Assembly: GCA_905160935.1 (NCBI GenBank)
Contig: CAJHZI010000596.1
Span: forward strand, 22,501-86,500
Direction of reading: 5' to 3'
DNA from: Enchytraeus crypticus
Lineage: Eukaryota; Annelida; Clitellata; Enchytraeida; Enchytraeidae
Length of the DNA: 64,000 nt
The notes below the pieces were generated by a model. It was given only the letters and a program-made list of their open reading frames with translations. It was not told the origin of the DNA and did not search any database. Positions 1 to 14,497 of the stretch are shown here, piece after piece (the stretch's first letter is position 1; the number at the start of each line of letters is the position of its first letter). The translations under genes were made by a program, and so were the position numbers.

Positions 1-1306
1 AATTATTTTATATAAACAAATTAGATGCAGTAAAAATAGATAAAATAGTGTGTAATTATTCTGCTAATTCAAATTAATAGTAACTGACAAATTTTCTCGT
101 ACATTTATTACAGTATTTTTATATCTATTACATTTTCATATGATAAGTTCAATGTACAGGCTCAATATCTTCTCAAAGCAGTTTAGCAGAATCCTATGAG
201 CACACCATTGATCAGCCTTACAATGCTTGTCCCGAAATCAATCTTCCCGTAGACTTCTCTTTCGCAGTATCTACATAATTTGATGTTACAAAAGTTTGCA
301 AGTGGTAAGATAAGAAGCTTCTTTAAGCAGGTCATTTTAATTTCGACAAGTTTCGGAATTTACTATACCATCGTTCAGAACCTTCTGTCGCGAAAAGTAT
401 ATCGCTGTACAAGGCCCTAGATACTGGCTATCCCTTCCACCTAATTTACGATCATCTCGTTCCGTTAACTTTTTCAATATTAATCTTCGTCAGTACTTAT
501 TAAGTAGTTATTAATGATACTGATCTTAAATGTATAATTATGCCTACCTATTATCATTAATTTTCTTTATTTTGAATTTCTTTATTTCAATTCTTTAATT
601 TCTACTTTACATTTTCGTTTTAAGTTCACCATGGTTCACATTTAAATTGTGCTCACTTATTGCATTTACTTGTTTGTGTGCATTGCTTGTGAATTGTACA
701 GGGTTGAATGACCCTTTTTGGTGATCTAAATAAATAAATAAATAAATAAATTGTTGGCTAAATTTCAACTTTCAGATCTTCACTTTCTCCATTTATGTTA
801 CTGTATTTACGACGGTAGGTTTTAAAGCATATGTGATCACTGTTTTAGTAATTTTTAATTCTAAGGACACTAAGTAACAAGAATTCACCTAGCAATGAGC
901 GATATACTCTAATTAGCTTATAGAAATACCGATAAAAATTCCCTTTATCGTTCATGTTGTACCTGCCTGTAGTTTTAAATGCAAATATCAGTGACACCTT
1001 AAATATTATGGATCCCCCTGGCAATAATAAGCATTAAACTAGAGATATAAGAAAAAATTGATTAAGCTAAAGAAAGAGAAAAAGTAAAAAATACGTAGTA
1101 ATGGAGAGAGAGAGAGAGAGAAATATGTTTAATTTCACATTTCAAACGATCAACAACATAAGAAAGATCGGCTACAAGTAAATATAAAATGAATATGACC
1201 ATTGTAAATAAATGATACAATAATTATACAATACACTAATACATATACAAGGAGCATACCGAAAAGTGTAATAATTATTTAAACGATTATTTTAATTACA
1301 ACTTAC
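1..1306 (-). other. Intronic sequence left of ankyrin exon 15
   Basis: Non-coding on both strands as far as I can see. It holds an AAAT tetranucleotide run near 728-750 and a GA run near 1101-1121. No recognisable exon. Confidence 0.6.
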
Positions 1307-1504
1307 CTTAGCTGTATCATGGGGACTGGCTCCACAATCAAGCAGGACCTTAGCCACCCCTGGTCTATTATAATGAACGGCTACGTGGAGAGGGGTTAAC
1401 CCGTTCCTGCCCTTCAGGGAAGGATTAGCCCCGTTGCTTAAAAGAAGTCTAGCCAATTCTTTGTTCCCGTACTTAGCGGCCACGTGTAGTGGACTGAATC
1501 CTTT
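1307..1504 (-). CDS. ank: Ankyrin exon 15 (repeats 16-17), last exon in window
   Basis: 66 codons: [18 protein letters not shown] then [18 protein letters not shown], ending SPHDTAK. Acceptor CTTGCAG, donor AAG|GTAAGT. The next exon (repeat 18 onward) is not found in 1-1306. Confidence 0.92.
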
Positions 1505-4500
1505 CTGCAAGAGGCCATCAAACAGAGAAAAAAAGCTAGTGTTAAAGTCAGTTTCCTCGCTCGAAAAAGGAAGTTGTTATTTTGGATTTAGTGCTTTGTC
1601 GCTTTGTCACCAGACTAAGTTCTGAACCGAACTTTAAAATTGCAACACATACTATATTGAAGAGGATACTCACGTTAAACTCAATTTTAGCCTTTATATT
1701 ATGTATATTGGATGACTGAAGTAGCCATACTGATATAAATTGCATAGGTATGATAAACATAGTGGCGAAATGGCAAAGTTCTTGGCATGTTTTAGATGCT
1801 AGAATCTAAGGTTAACGTCAGTTTTCTTTTTAGATTTTCCTGTTTTCCTTTTTTTTAGCAATTTAGACCATTTTTCGTATAGCCAGTCAGTGAATGTCCG
1901 AGATTTTACTCTCAGATCAGCGCGGCTGAGATTCGAACCCAGGAGAGTTCAATTCTCCTCAGGATCTGTCATTTAAAACTTCATGACGTTACCCCTACGC
2001 TATTGAGACATTCATACGGAGGTCTTGATGCTGTGTTTGGCTCCTCGCTCCAGCAAGAGCTTGACTACAGTCTCGTGACCTTCCTTGACGGCAATGTGCA
2101 GAGGCGTGTAGTTGTCCTTGGTCTTAGCGTCGATGTCGGCGCCATGGTCCAATAGCATCTGTACGCCTTCGACGTTACCAAGTCTCGCGCAAACGTGCAG
2201 CGGAGTCTGCAGCTCCTAGACACAAAATAGTAAAAAATGTTAACGTCAGTTACCTCACTCGAAAGCGATGTCTGTGACGGGAGAGCTCAGGATTTGAACC
2301 ACATATGTACTGTATTAAAATGATCGAATACAATTAAACACGTTTTCTAAATATGAACTAAAAATATCATGCGAGAATAACGACATTTTTGCTCTAGAAA
2401 ATTAGTAATATACGTTAAGTTGGAACTACAGTGTAGTTAGTGTTCTAGCAAAAGTAAAATAGCAAAGTTAAGTTAATAAGCGAAATAAATTATCGAGCGA
2501 ATTATACAAATGTGGAAGTTATACATGTATATACACTTATATAAACTAAAACTACAGCTGTCTTATTGTCTATATTTCATTTATTGGTAGATTTTACAAA
2601 CCTTTGCACATGAGTTTGGATCAGCATTATGACGTAACAGTATTCTCATGACGTCATGCTGTTCTGCTCTTGAAGCCAGATGGAGTGCAGTCTCGCCTCG
2701 TGACGTCATAGTTTCTGTCTTTGCACCGCCAAGTTCTAGAAGATTAGCAACAACTGCAGAGTGGCCCATGAAAGAAGCCACGTGCAGAGGGGTCAGGCCA
2801 GTCTGTTCAATCAATCAATCAATCTATTAATCACTCATTCACTTAATCACTCACTCACTCAATCACTCAATCACTCACTCACTCATTCACTCACTCACTC
2901 ATTCAATCAATCTTTTATATAATCCATCAGTCTATATATCCATCCTTCAATCAATCAGTCAATCAATCAATCAATCCATCACTCACTCAATGCAAGCTTC
3001 AAACGCAAAAAACAAGCTTCTAGCGACCACCAATATACTGTAAAGCACAAACTAATTTTACTTTATCATTTGCGATGATCAAAATACAATAAATTACAAT
3101 GTGCCGTTATATCTTGTTTTAGTGCTGCATTCTACATATCTTACCTCAGTAGTGCATTCTACATATCTTACCTCAGTAGTGCATTCTACATATCTTACCT
3201 CAGTAGTGCATTCTACATATCTTACCTCCGTAGTGCATTCTACATATTTTATTTCAGTAGTGCATTGATTCTACATATCTTACCTCAGTAGTGCATTCTA
3301 CATATCTTACCTCAGTAGTGCATTCTACATATTTTATTTCAGTAGTGCATTGATTCTACATATCTTACCTCAGTAGTGCATTCTACATATCTTACCTCAG
3401 TAGTGCATTCTACATTTGCTCCGAATCTCAAGAGTATCTCAATAACACGAATTCTGTTCTTCTTGCAGGCGACGTGAAGTGCCGTAAATCCATTCTAAAT
3501 CAATAAATCAATCGACCATTCAATCACCAATTAACTCAAGCACAAACCAAATCAATCAATTTATTAACTTAATCAATTTTTCACTTCTAAAATTCGTCAA
3601 TAAATCACTCGTGCCATCGATTAATTAATGCTTCGCTTATATTTATTTAATTAGTCAATCAATCTCACAATTAATGACGAATCAACATCAAATAATCAAT
3701 AAATAGTGTATAAAGAGCCGTTCCACACACGGCAGCGCAAAATGAACAATTGAGAGTTAGGCAACCAATTCGTCCTAATTAGTCCTTACATGGTTAATTA
3801 GTTAATGCTAAATAAATGCTAACGAGGTCACAATTAAAGAAAATCAGCCGATGACTTGAATTAAAATACAACAAATTTACAGACTGTTTGGGTTATTTGA
3901 TTAATTCTAAGTAACATGTAACTCAGTTTCTCTTGTAAGTTTTATGAAAAGGCTTACTGAAGCCAAATTGGGAACGTTATACTCATACTACGACGAAATT
4001 AAAGCAATAGTAAAATAAATAATTGTTTTCTTAAAATTAGGTTATTTTACTTCTCAATAGAGTCTGTAGAGATTGACCGTTAATAAATTTGATAAGAAAT
4101 AGAAATATAAGCTGGATAGAAAATATTGAATGGGGAATGGTTTGCTAAATGATGTAATAAAAGGAAGAATATAAGGGAAAAGAGCTAGAGGAAGACCGAG
4201 ACATGGGATACTGGATGATCTGATAACAAATTCATAAATTGGGATAAAAAGGAAGGTTGAGGATAGAATTGGTTGGAAGAGTTATATGTCGTGGACCTGC
4301 CGTTAAGCAGTGCACTAGAAGAAAAAGATTTCTAATAATAATAATAATAATAATAATAAAGGTTCAACGTCCGTTTCCTCATCCAGGGATGATGTCAGGG
4401 ACGTCACCAATACTCACCAATGCTCGAGCATCTATCTGGCAGTAGCTATCAAGCAGCAGCTGAACGATGTTGTGATTCCCACAGTGAGCGGCTACGTGCA

Positions 4501-5688
4501 GTGGTGTCAAATAGTCCTGATAATAAATTACAACAACAACAGCAGAATAAGGGTGATAATGTTGTTCACGACAGCATTGTGGTGACATTGTTGTGCTCGT
4601 TCATATGTGCATTTTATTGTATATTACTTGTTTTATTGTATGTAATTGTTGTAAAGTATTGAGATGCTTTGCCGTGATGTACTTTATTAAACATTAAACA
4701 TCACCGGTAATCAATTTCAGTCGATCGATTAGTTCATGGATTAATTAATTAAATAATTGTTCTGGACAGACTAATTAATTATATAATGTGTTTATCAAAT
4801 GATTCATGGATTAATGTATTAATTAACAGTTCTGAACAAACCATGGTAACGTCCTCGATGTTTGCTCTATATTTAAGCAGCACAGCGACGCAGTTGAGAT
4901 GATCGCCCTGTGAGGCGCAGTGTAGGGCTGTCAGACCGTTACGCGTCCTAGCCCCGGGGTCAGCGCCCCGGGCTAGCAACATATCCAGCACAGTGTCGAA
5001 TCCGCTCCGAGCCGCGCAGTGAAGCGGTGTCAGTCCGTCCTTCAAGTGATCAATCAATCAATTAGTGAGTGGATCAATAGATCGATGAGTCAGTGAGTCA
5101 ATCAATAGATCAAGGAGTCAATGAATTGTCAGATTATTATAGTAGTTAACTTATTGTAAGAGTACCTTCCATGAGATAGATAGAAGACAGGCAATACGAC
5201 TAATCCAGCAGGAAACTATTAAGGTTCTGTCAAAAGTAAAATGTAAAGTAAACACGCATTATAGTGAAATGATCAACTATGTTGATATCTATCACTTTTA
5301 ATACCACATATTTAAACCGTTAGGCAATTTATTCCGTTTTTTGTGTAACCAGTCCAGTGAATGTCCGAGAATTTACTCTCAGATCAGCGCGGCCGGGAAT
5401 CGAACCCACGAGGATTCAATTCACCTCAGGGTCAGTCACTTAAACATTCATGACGTAACCCCTACGCTATTGAGACATTCTACAAATATTTTAGCGATTC
5501 GTCTCTGAAGACTATGATAGAATATTAAGTATCATTTCATGGAAAGTACTCGAACAATTAGTTAACAATTATAATAATCACACAATGTGCAGAATTATAC
5601 GATTTCGATTTATTAATAAGTTACTCAATCATTGATAATTATAATTATATTCAATAATAAGATCTTTTATTTATGCTTACCTTAGGTT

Positions 5689-5734
<46 letters not shown>

Positions 5735-5779
5735 ATCTCTATCTCTCTCTATCTCTCTCTCTCTATCTCTATCTCTCTC

Positions 5780-5840
<61 letters not shown>

Positions 5841-8800
5841 GTTACATGAAAATAATTGAATACAACTTTTTGATCAATTCATCAAAAATATATTAATCAA
5901 CTGGAATCACTAGTTGATTACAAATATTTTAAAGGAAAAAATAAATAATGCAAATTTCGTGAATGTTTACCTTAGTTGTACAATTTAGATCAGCTCCGCT
6001 ATCAGCCAATAAAGTGACCATACCAACCTTCCCCCATTTAGCAGCCACGTGCATTGGTGTAATTCCGTTCTAAAATGCAAAACGAGACAAGCTTTCTAAA
6101 ATTCAAATATCTTGTTGAAAAAATAAAACGCGGCGTAATTGAGTTCAGTCATTATACAGAATAATCATTATAATTATTATACAGTATTGAAGTCCCTGAC
6201 ATTGCCTTATGGCGAGGAACCGGACGTTAAATATATTATTTTTTGATTGATTATTGATTGAGTACATTTTAGCCGATTATTTATTAAATGCAGCGATACA
6301 TTTATTACTTTTGTCTATAAGTGATGGTTGAAAATATATACTATTTAATATAAAAAATGCGGTGTTTCATTTATGTCGATTATTGACTCATTACTGCGTT
6401 AAGGAGACGTCAATTAATTGTAAACGTATTTCAATTTGAATACAGCTAGTCTCAAACTGGTTTTATTCCATGTAGTAGAAAATATACAAATAAATAAATC
6501 TATGAACGATATATAGCATGGAAAATTTGTAAACTTATTTAATTCTTATTCACAAATAGCATAAACATAAATTTACCTTTGCTGGAAAATTGACATTTGC
6601 TTCATGTTCCACCAGAATTTGTGCGACGGCTGCGCTTCCATAGTGACTCGCTATGTGCAGAGCTGTAAATCCAGTCTGAAAAAACAAATGCAAAATTAAC
6701 TAATAAAAAATTTAACTTTTTGTTTCGCACTTGTCAGACGCACGTATTAGAGTTTCCTTGCTTATGTTATCGACTTTTTCACAAATGCAGAATTATCTTA
6801 GATTACACCCCAGTTCTAAAAATAATCTCTATTAAACTGCCTTCAATAATATGAATTGCCTTAATTTCCATCAATCAAACGAAATATAGTAAAATTAATT
6901 GCAATTTTCATTTTACTAAACTATTTGATTACACTAAATAAGTCAATTTATAAATAGCTGCTTATCAAATTTATAAATTATTTAAATCAGTTTTAAAAAA
7001 TGAATTGACTACAGACTTACTCGGGTTATTTCGTCAACAGCTTTCCTTATGGCTGCCTAAAATATAAAAAAAAACAAATTGGTCTACTAGTAGTACCTGT
7101 TTATGCGAGTTAAATTAATTAAATCGAGCACATTTCACAACGCTGTTTAAATCAAAAGTATCAATTGCACACACTGTGCGCATTAATGTGATTCAAACGT
7201 TTATTTTTACACATCACATTGTAATTAATTGTATACCTTAAATTACTTCACGGACATTATTTAAACAATTTTTAACTTTCTTGTCTTTAAACTCGGAAAT
7301 GGAACATTAATATAAAGACGGTCAAATTTATAAATATCCTTTTAAGGTTCCTTTAGGTTCCAATTACGGTGTCGATGGGGGAGTCTAGATAGGAAATGGA
7401 ACCTCAAGGCCTGACACCTCTAAGTGCTCGTAACTGGGCTTTCCCCGCCCCATGGAAGAAAAATCTCCTTTCGCTATGCAGTCTAGAACTTGCGACCTAT
7501 GGGTCCAAAGTCAAGCATTCTACCACAGCATCACGAAATATCATTAAAGGACAATGATGGTTTAAATTCTACAGCGAATTAACATTCGAGTTCATTGAAA
7601 GAGAGAGAGGGGAATTCTTTGAGGCTTCTTTCAAATACGACAAATAACGGGAATATTAATAAATTTTGATTATTAATTTCGTAAATAATAAATTCGGTAA
7701 AAATGGTTCAAGCAAGGTTTACCTCCAGTTACATCACCTGTAATGATGGCATTGACTGGCTAGATATATAATTGTATAAAATCATTTAATATTTGTTGCT
7801 GTTATTTCATACAGTACATGTATTCGAGGAACTCAATTCAGATAATGGAGAGAATGAAATGAAAGACAATATAATCTCAAGTCGACTTTGATACTGCACA
7901 CAGTTTCTAGGAATTTCGCAAATTATGCTCTTACTTTATCTTTTTTTTGATCACTCTTGGTGTCCCTTGGGTCACCCAGAAGAAGAAGAGCTGCCTCCAC
8001 ATCGTTCTTCTTGGCTGCCACATGAAGTGCAGGCAGACGAACCTTTCCACCCTTCTGATCAAACTCCATCAGCATGGAGGCTATCTTGGTATGGCCCTGC
8101 TGAATGGCTACAGATAGAGGAGTGTATCCGTCCTACAAAAGAAATTGATTTTTAAAAGAGTTTTCGTTACAAAAAGCAGGTAAAGCAAATGTTAGTGTCA
8201 GTTTTCTCACTCGAAAGCGATGTAAGTGACGGGCGAGCCCAGGATTTGAACCTCGCATATACTCATCCGCGTTCAAATACATTATCATCGCCACTGAATC
8301 CAGCCAGCGATGACAACGATGACATTTGGTACTGACTCGACCTGAAATTAGGATTCGTAATATCTCAGTCATCAAGCTGAAAGGTGTTAACTCCGTGTGT
8401 TATCTCCGTGTGTTATCTTGTGTGTTATCTCCGTCGAAAGGAGATAACACACAAGCAACTGCAGAGGGTCCGTGAAAATCATGCCCTCCATTTATCACTG
8501 GACTTGTCTAATCCTTCTCCGAAGAGACTCAAATCTCAAACGTGGGAGATGCTGCAGCAATGTGATCCCTTGGTGTCTCTGTCCCAGTGGAGATTAGAGT
8601 GGTCAGTCGCTGATGTTAGAAACCACCATCTGGTTCAGGATCCGTCCCAAGCGCTGCCAGGAATGAATCTCTGCAGAGGAAGTTGGTGCCATTTGAATCG
8701 TTTCCGTACGGGTCACGGTAGATGCAGAGAAAGTGAGTTTCGCTGGGATATTCGTGATTCACTGCTTTGCGACTGCGTCCAATCGCAAAACATCGTTATC

Positions 8801-11800
8801 ATATCGTTGAGGAGTGCCCTCTAACCCGCCTACCGGGTGAACTGTCTACGCTAAGTTGCCATACAAGTGAAGCAACTATCTGGATTAACGCATACGCTAA
8901 ATAAATAAATAAAAGTCATCAAGCTGGAATAATCAGGTCATTGTCACAGTGGCGATAATCTAATCTGCTCAATATCTTAACAAAGCACGTTCTTTTGTAA
9001 AATGACTGAATATTGATGAGAAAAGATACAATTATAATTATATTAGACAGTGAAACTCTGTAGTACGTGCGATATTTTTGTGAGTAACCATACGATCCAA
9101 AAAGCAAAATAGGAAAATTATTGAACATAAAATTTCGTGCTCAGGATCTGGTTAGTTGCGTAGCACTGAGATATAGATCGAAAAATGTACATACATACAT
9201 ATAACATAGAAGCCAACAGAGAGTGTGTAATATACTTGTATATCATGTATCTCTGTATGCAGCCTGTCCGCCTGTATGTATGATCCATTCCGTGAATGGA
9301 TTGTTGATATTGGATTCATCTGGGAGTTGACGCAAACCATTCAATATCAATCAGCCACGGGAATTCGTTTTTACGTGAACTTTGTCTGCATATCCGCCAG
9401 CTTGTGTCTGTCTCTATGTGTATATGTACCTGTCTATGTGTGTATTTCTAACTACCTCTGTGCTTATCTCTACTTGAGTATGTTTGTATCCCCAACTATA
9501 CATATTTTCTATATCACTTGCCCATGTGTTGAATGAGCTTGACATCGAAAGAATTTAGAAACATAAATCAAAACTAGTTACTGATATTTTATTTTATTTT
9601 TTATTACTGATATTTTCACGTCCCTGACATCATTCTTGTATGAGGAAACGGACGTTAAATCTTTATTAATATTATTATTTAACGAACAAGTGAAGCACTT
9701 TCATTTAAGAGGCAGACTAGATTAGGAACCTCAGTTGTTATGTTAGGATCGGCATTGTTATCCAGCAGAAACTGAACAATTTCTGGATGATTTTCCTGAG
9801 ACGCCATATACAGAGGACTGAATCCCATCTATCATTTCATCGCAAAAGAAATAATACAAAATTAATTGCAAATAATTACACTTAAATATTATAAATTAAT
9901 TTCATTAAAAGGTATTATATCGAATATCGAAAACTAAATATATTGCAATCGAATAATGTTGATAAAATTCTTAATGTTTCTATGCAAGGAGGTTTTAGTC
10001 GGCCTAGAAGCCTAAGAGGTAACACACTTGCTTGATAAGCAGGAGTTTCCGAATTCTATCTCAGCTCGATCGACTCGGATGAGTTTACTGAAAGAGACTC
10101 GAGTATTGAATTCAGTGAATTCTTGAATAGTTTGTATGATTTTATGCAGATCCAACATTACATTGCTTTATTACATTAAACAACATTACAGTACATTACT
10201 ACCAGGGGCGGATCCAGGAATTTTTTAAGGGGGGCCCGAAATTTTTTTTGGACATGTACGCATTTTTGCTTACGCCCCACCTTCTTCGGGACGTGACGCA
10301 ACCAGAAAAAAAGCTGTGTGGGGGAGGGTCCAAAATTTTTCAGCATACTACGCTCGGCTCATAGAGTGAGTATATCCACATATATTATCTCCCCCCCCCC
10401 CTCATACCCGTACTAAATTGAGAGGAAAACCTAAAATCCTACATTTGTTTAGGAAAAAAGTAGGTTACTTTTTCACCTCTGAGACTCTGAAGAAACTCAG
10501 AGGATCTGGACCAATTGCAAAAAGTGACCTAATTTTAGCGGAAGATGGGGGTGGAGGCTTAAGCCCCTCGATCCCAGCCAAGGCGGTTAGCGCCACTGTT
10601 CCGGGAGAGAGTTCACATTTATTATTTACACCCTTTTTCCTCTTATACAGTGGCTAAAGTGAAAATTGAGAGCGAGTGAAACGGTCAACATTTTTCGGCC
10701 ACCCCTCTTCCGTTATATGGAAAGGGGGTGGCCATATATTTTTTTCATATTTAAAAAAATCCAGGTAGTCGGACTCTTCGAGTTCCCTCTTGTACCCCCC
10801 CCCCAGCCCCCTAACGCCCTTGAAACATATTTACACCTAGAAATTGCATAGAAACAATGAAAATATAGTTTTAAATTTTTTATCGTCGGGCCTAAGGGGG
10901 GGGGCCGGGCCCCCTAGCTCCCCCCTGGATCCGCCACTGATTACTACATTACATTACATTGCATTGCATGGCTAAATTACACTATATTACATTGAATTAC
11001 TAAATTACACTATATTACATCGCGTTTTTATATTCCATTACATTTTTACACGACATCGCATTACTACATTACATCGCATTACTACATTACATCGCATTAC
11101 TACATTACATCGCATTACTACATTACATCGCATTACTACATTGCATCGCATTACTAAAAAAACTACATTATATTAAAGAACTTACAAAGTATGTACTTTG
11201 TAAAATTCTGTATACTGATCGGCATGTTAATTGGATTAAAATTATTACAGAGTACATCAGCTACAACAGCTGAGTATCAGTAGCTAAGAACAACAGCTAG
11301 TAGTAAGAACAACAGCTGAGTACATCAGTACTAAGAACAACAGCTGAGTACATCAGTAACTAAGAACAACAGCTGAGTACATCAGTAACTAAGAACAACA
11401 GCTGAGTACATCAGTAACTAAGAACAACAGCTGAGTACATCAGTAACTAAGAACAACAGCTGAGTACATCAGTAACTAAGAACAACAGCTGAGTACATCA
11501 GTAGCTAAGAACAACAGCTGAGTACATCAGTAGCTAAGAACAACAGCTGAGTACATCAGTAACTAAGAACAACAGCTGAGTACATCAGTAGCTAAGAATA
11601 TCAGGACGTAAGCAGCTTAGCTGAAAATCTACACAAATATCTCTCTTACACTTGCTACACTGCCTACTGGCAGGTCTATGGTATATAACACCTCCACTCT
11701 TTCTCTGTCTTCCGCTTTCATATTCATGTCCACAGAATAAGTCTTTAAATCATCTAACATTCCTAATCTCGACCTGCCCCTGACTCTTTTTCTTTCCATT

Positions 11801-14449
11801 CTACCTTCTATGACCTCTTTTAGTAGACCTCTTTTTTCCCTTAGAATGTGTCCTAACCAAGTTTTCTTTCTATTTCCTAATACATTTATAACAGTCTATT
11901 TGTACCAACTCTCTCCAGAACCTCCTCATTTGTAACCTTTTGAATCCAGCTAATCCTTTCCATTCTTCTCCCGCAAATATATAAAGCGAATAAAACAGTG
12001 AATTGTTAGCTAAATTGGTGCAAAAGAACAAGCAATTGGTGTACCTCTTAAAAGCCGTACATTCTCAGATAGACGATTTGAGAGTATTCCTTGTGGAACG
12101 AAATGAGATCCTAACTTTTACTTTACTCAAATTTACAGTCCTTTAGCAAGTAATTATGGTAAAATGGTTATGAGCTTATGAATTGTGACTATCACTGTAA
12201 CCCTATATGATTTAAAACTTACCTGGGATTGTACATTAAAAATGGTTATGAGCTTGTGAATTGTGGCTTTCACTATAACCCTATAAAATGTAAAACTTAC
12301 CTGGGATTGTATATTAACGTTGGCGCCATTTTTAACCAGAATTTTTACAACTTGTTCATGACCAGCCAAAGCCGCCACATGCAAGGGCGCATTGCCCTTC
12401 TGAAATAGTAAAAATAATTATTAATTAAATGTTATAAATAGCAATAGTTAATTAATTCAGTTCAATTAATTCAGATATTCAACAAGTGCATAAAGACGTA
12501 CAGTCTCAGTTGAACTTAATACATGTGTACAAAGCTGCATGTAGAAGAATCCTTAGAATTGTAGCATTTATTAATAAAATTGCATAGGTACTACTAGAAA
12601 GTATCGCTTGCCTAGAACTTTGCCATTTCACCTCTATGTTTGTTCATAATCTTTAAAATTTATATCAGTATATCTACTTTAGCCATCTCTTATACATAAT
12701 ATGAAGGCTAAAACCGAGTTTAACTTCGGTTTCCTCTTCAATATAGTATTCCAGTGAGTCAGTGAATGGGCTGAGCTCTGGTTTTGAACCCTGCTCCTAC
12801 TAAACCGTTATCAAACAACTTGCCAACATGCCACAGGATCCCCCAATATACAGGGTGAGTAAAAAATATTACACTTGCATAAAGTTTGAGTATCTCAGGC
12901 AATTGTTACTATTTTCCAATAAAAGTTTTACCAATTACTAAATGACCAATTTATGATGGAGTGGCCAATTTTTAACCATTTTGGTACATAGATTGGCCAA
13001 TTATGCAAGTATCAGCAGAGCAACCCCCCATTTTTACCTAAAATTGGCGTTTGCTACAACGGTACAAGGGCAAATTGCACTTCATTGACGAGAAGGTAAA
13101 GGTGAACTCTCAGTATTACGTCAACACTTTGCTTCCGAAGCTGTTTGATGATTGCTATGCTCTTCTACCAAATGGTTTCATCTTTCAGCAGCATGGTGCT
13201 CCAGCTCATGCATCTCGTCGTGCACAGGAATGATTCCAACTTGGTGCACTCTCTTCCAGATTGATTGTGGCACTTACTGCAGTTCTGTCTAGTTTTTAGG
13301 CTTCGACTGGTGTTTCTGATGGAGATGCAGTATGATTCCCCAGACATGGTAATCCAGAGGACTTAGATCGGGAAAGTTTGGAGGCCATTCATTCTTCATG
13401 ATGAAATCCAGGTTTCTCTCGCTGATCCATTCCTGTGCATTACGAGACGCATGAGCCGGAGCACCATTCTGCTGAAAGATGAAACCATTTGGTAGAAGAG
13501 CATAGCAATCATCAAACAGCTTCGGATGCAAAGTATTGACGTAATACTGAGCGTTTACCTTTACCTTCTCGTCAATGAAATGCAATCTGCCCTAACCGTT
13601 GTAGCAAACGCCATTTTTGGTAAAAATGTGGGGTTGCTCTGCAGAAACTTGCATAATTGGCCAATTTATTTACCAAAATGGATAAAAATTGGCCACCCCA
13701 TCAGAAATTGGTCCGTCCTTCAGTAACTGATAAAAATTTTATTTGAAAATATTAACAATAGCCTGAGCTATTCAAACTTTATGCAGGTGTAATCTTTTTT
13801 TTATACTCACCCTGTATATGTATATTGGAATTACATCATCAAGAGAATCCTCCATATTGCATCATAATGTCATAGCCGAATAACTTCACATCTCTCTCAC
13901 TGTATGAGCTCTGCCTACTGGCAGGTCCATGGTATATAACGTTTGTGATATACAATTCTTTCTTCGGGTTTATGCTTATGACGAGGTGGGCGCCATATGC
14001 CCCCTCAGCTTCGACTATCATTTACTTGGCAGGGGCGTCATTCCCTGAGAAAACTATCCTGTTTATCCAAGAACTTCACATATCAACATAAAAACATTGC
14101 ATCAATAATAAGAATTATAGTTGATGCATTATGGGACTTTTCTCTTGCTGCTTGATGATCACAGCCGATCAAAAACAAGTACATACTCCATATATCACCT
14201 GAGGAAGTCAGCGGAACCTCTCAAAGGAACCACTTCATAAGTTAGACTAAGAAAGACATGGCCATTGCGATGGAGTGCCTGCTGAAATCGTAAATACTTG
14301 TAGGAAAGTATGCCTTGAGTCTTTTAACACTTCGAACATTGCAGGGAAAAGTGAGAGAGAGACGAACAGAGACAGAGAAAGAAATAGAGAGAGAGTCAGA
14401 GAGAGAGAGAGAGAGAGAGAAAGAAAGAGAGAGAGAGAGAGAGAAAGAA

Positions 14450-14497
<48 letters not shown>

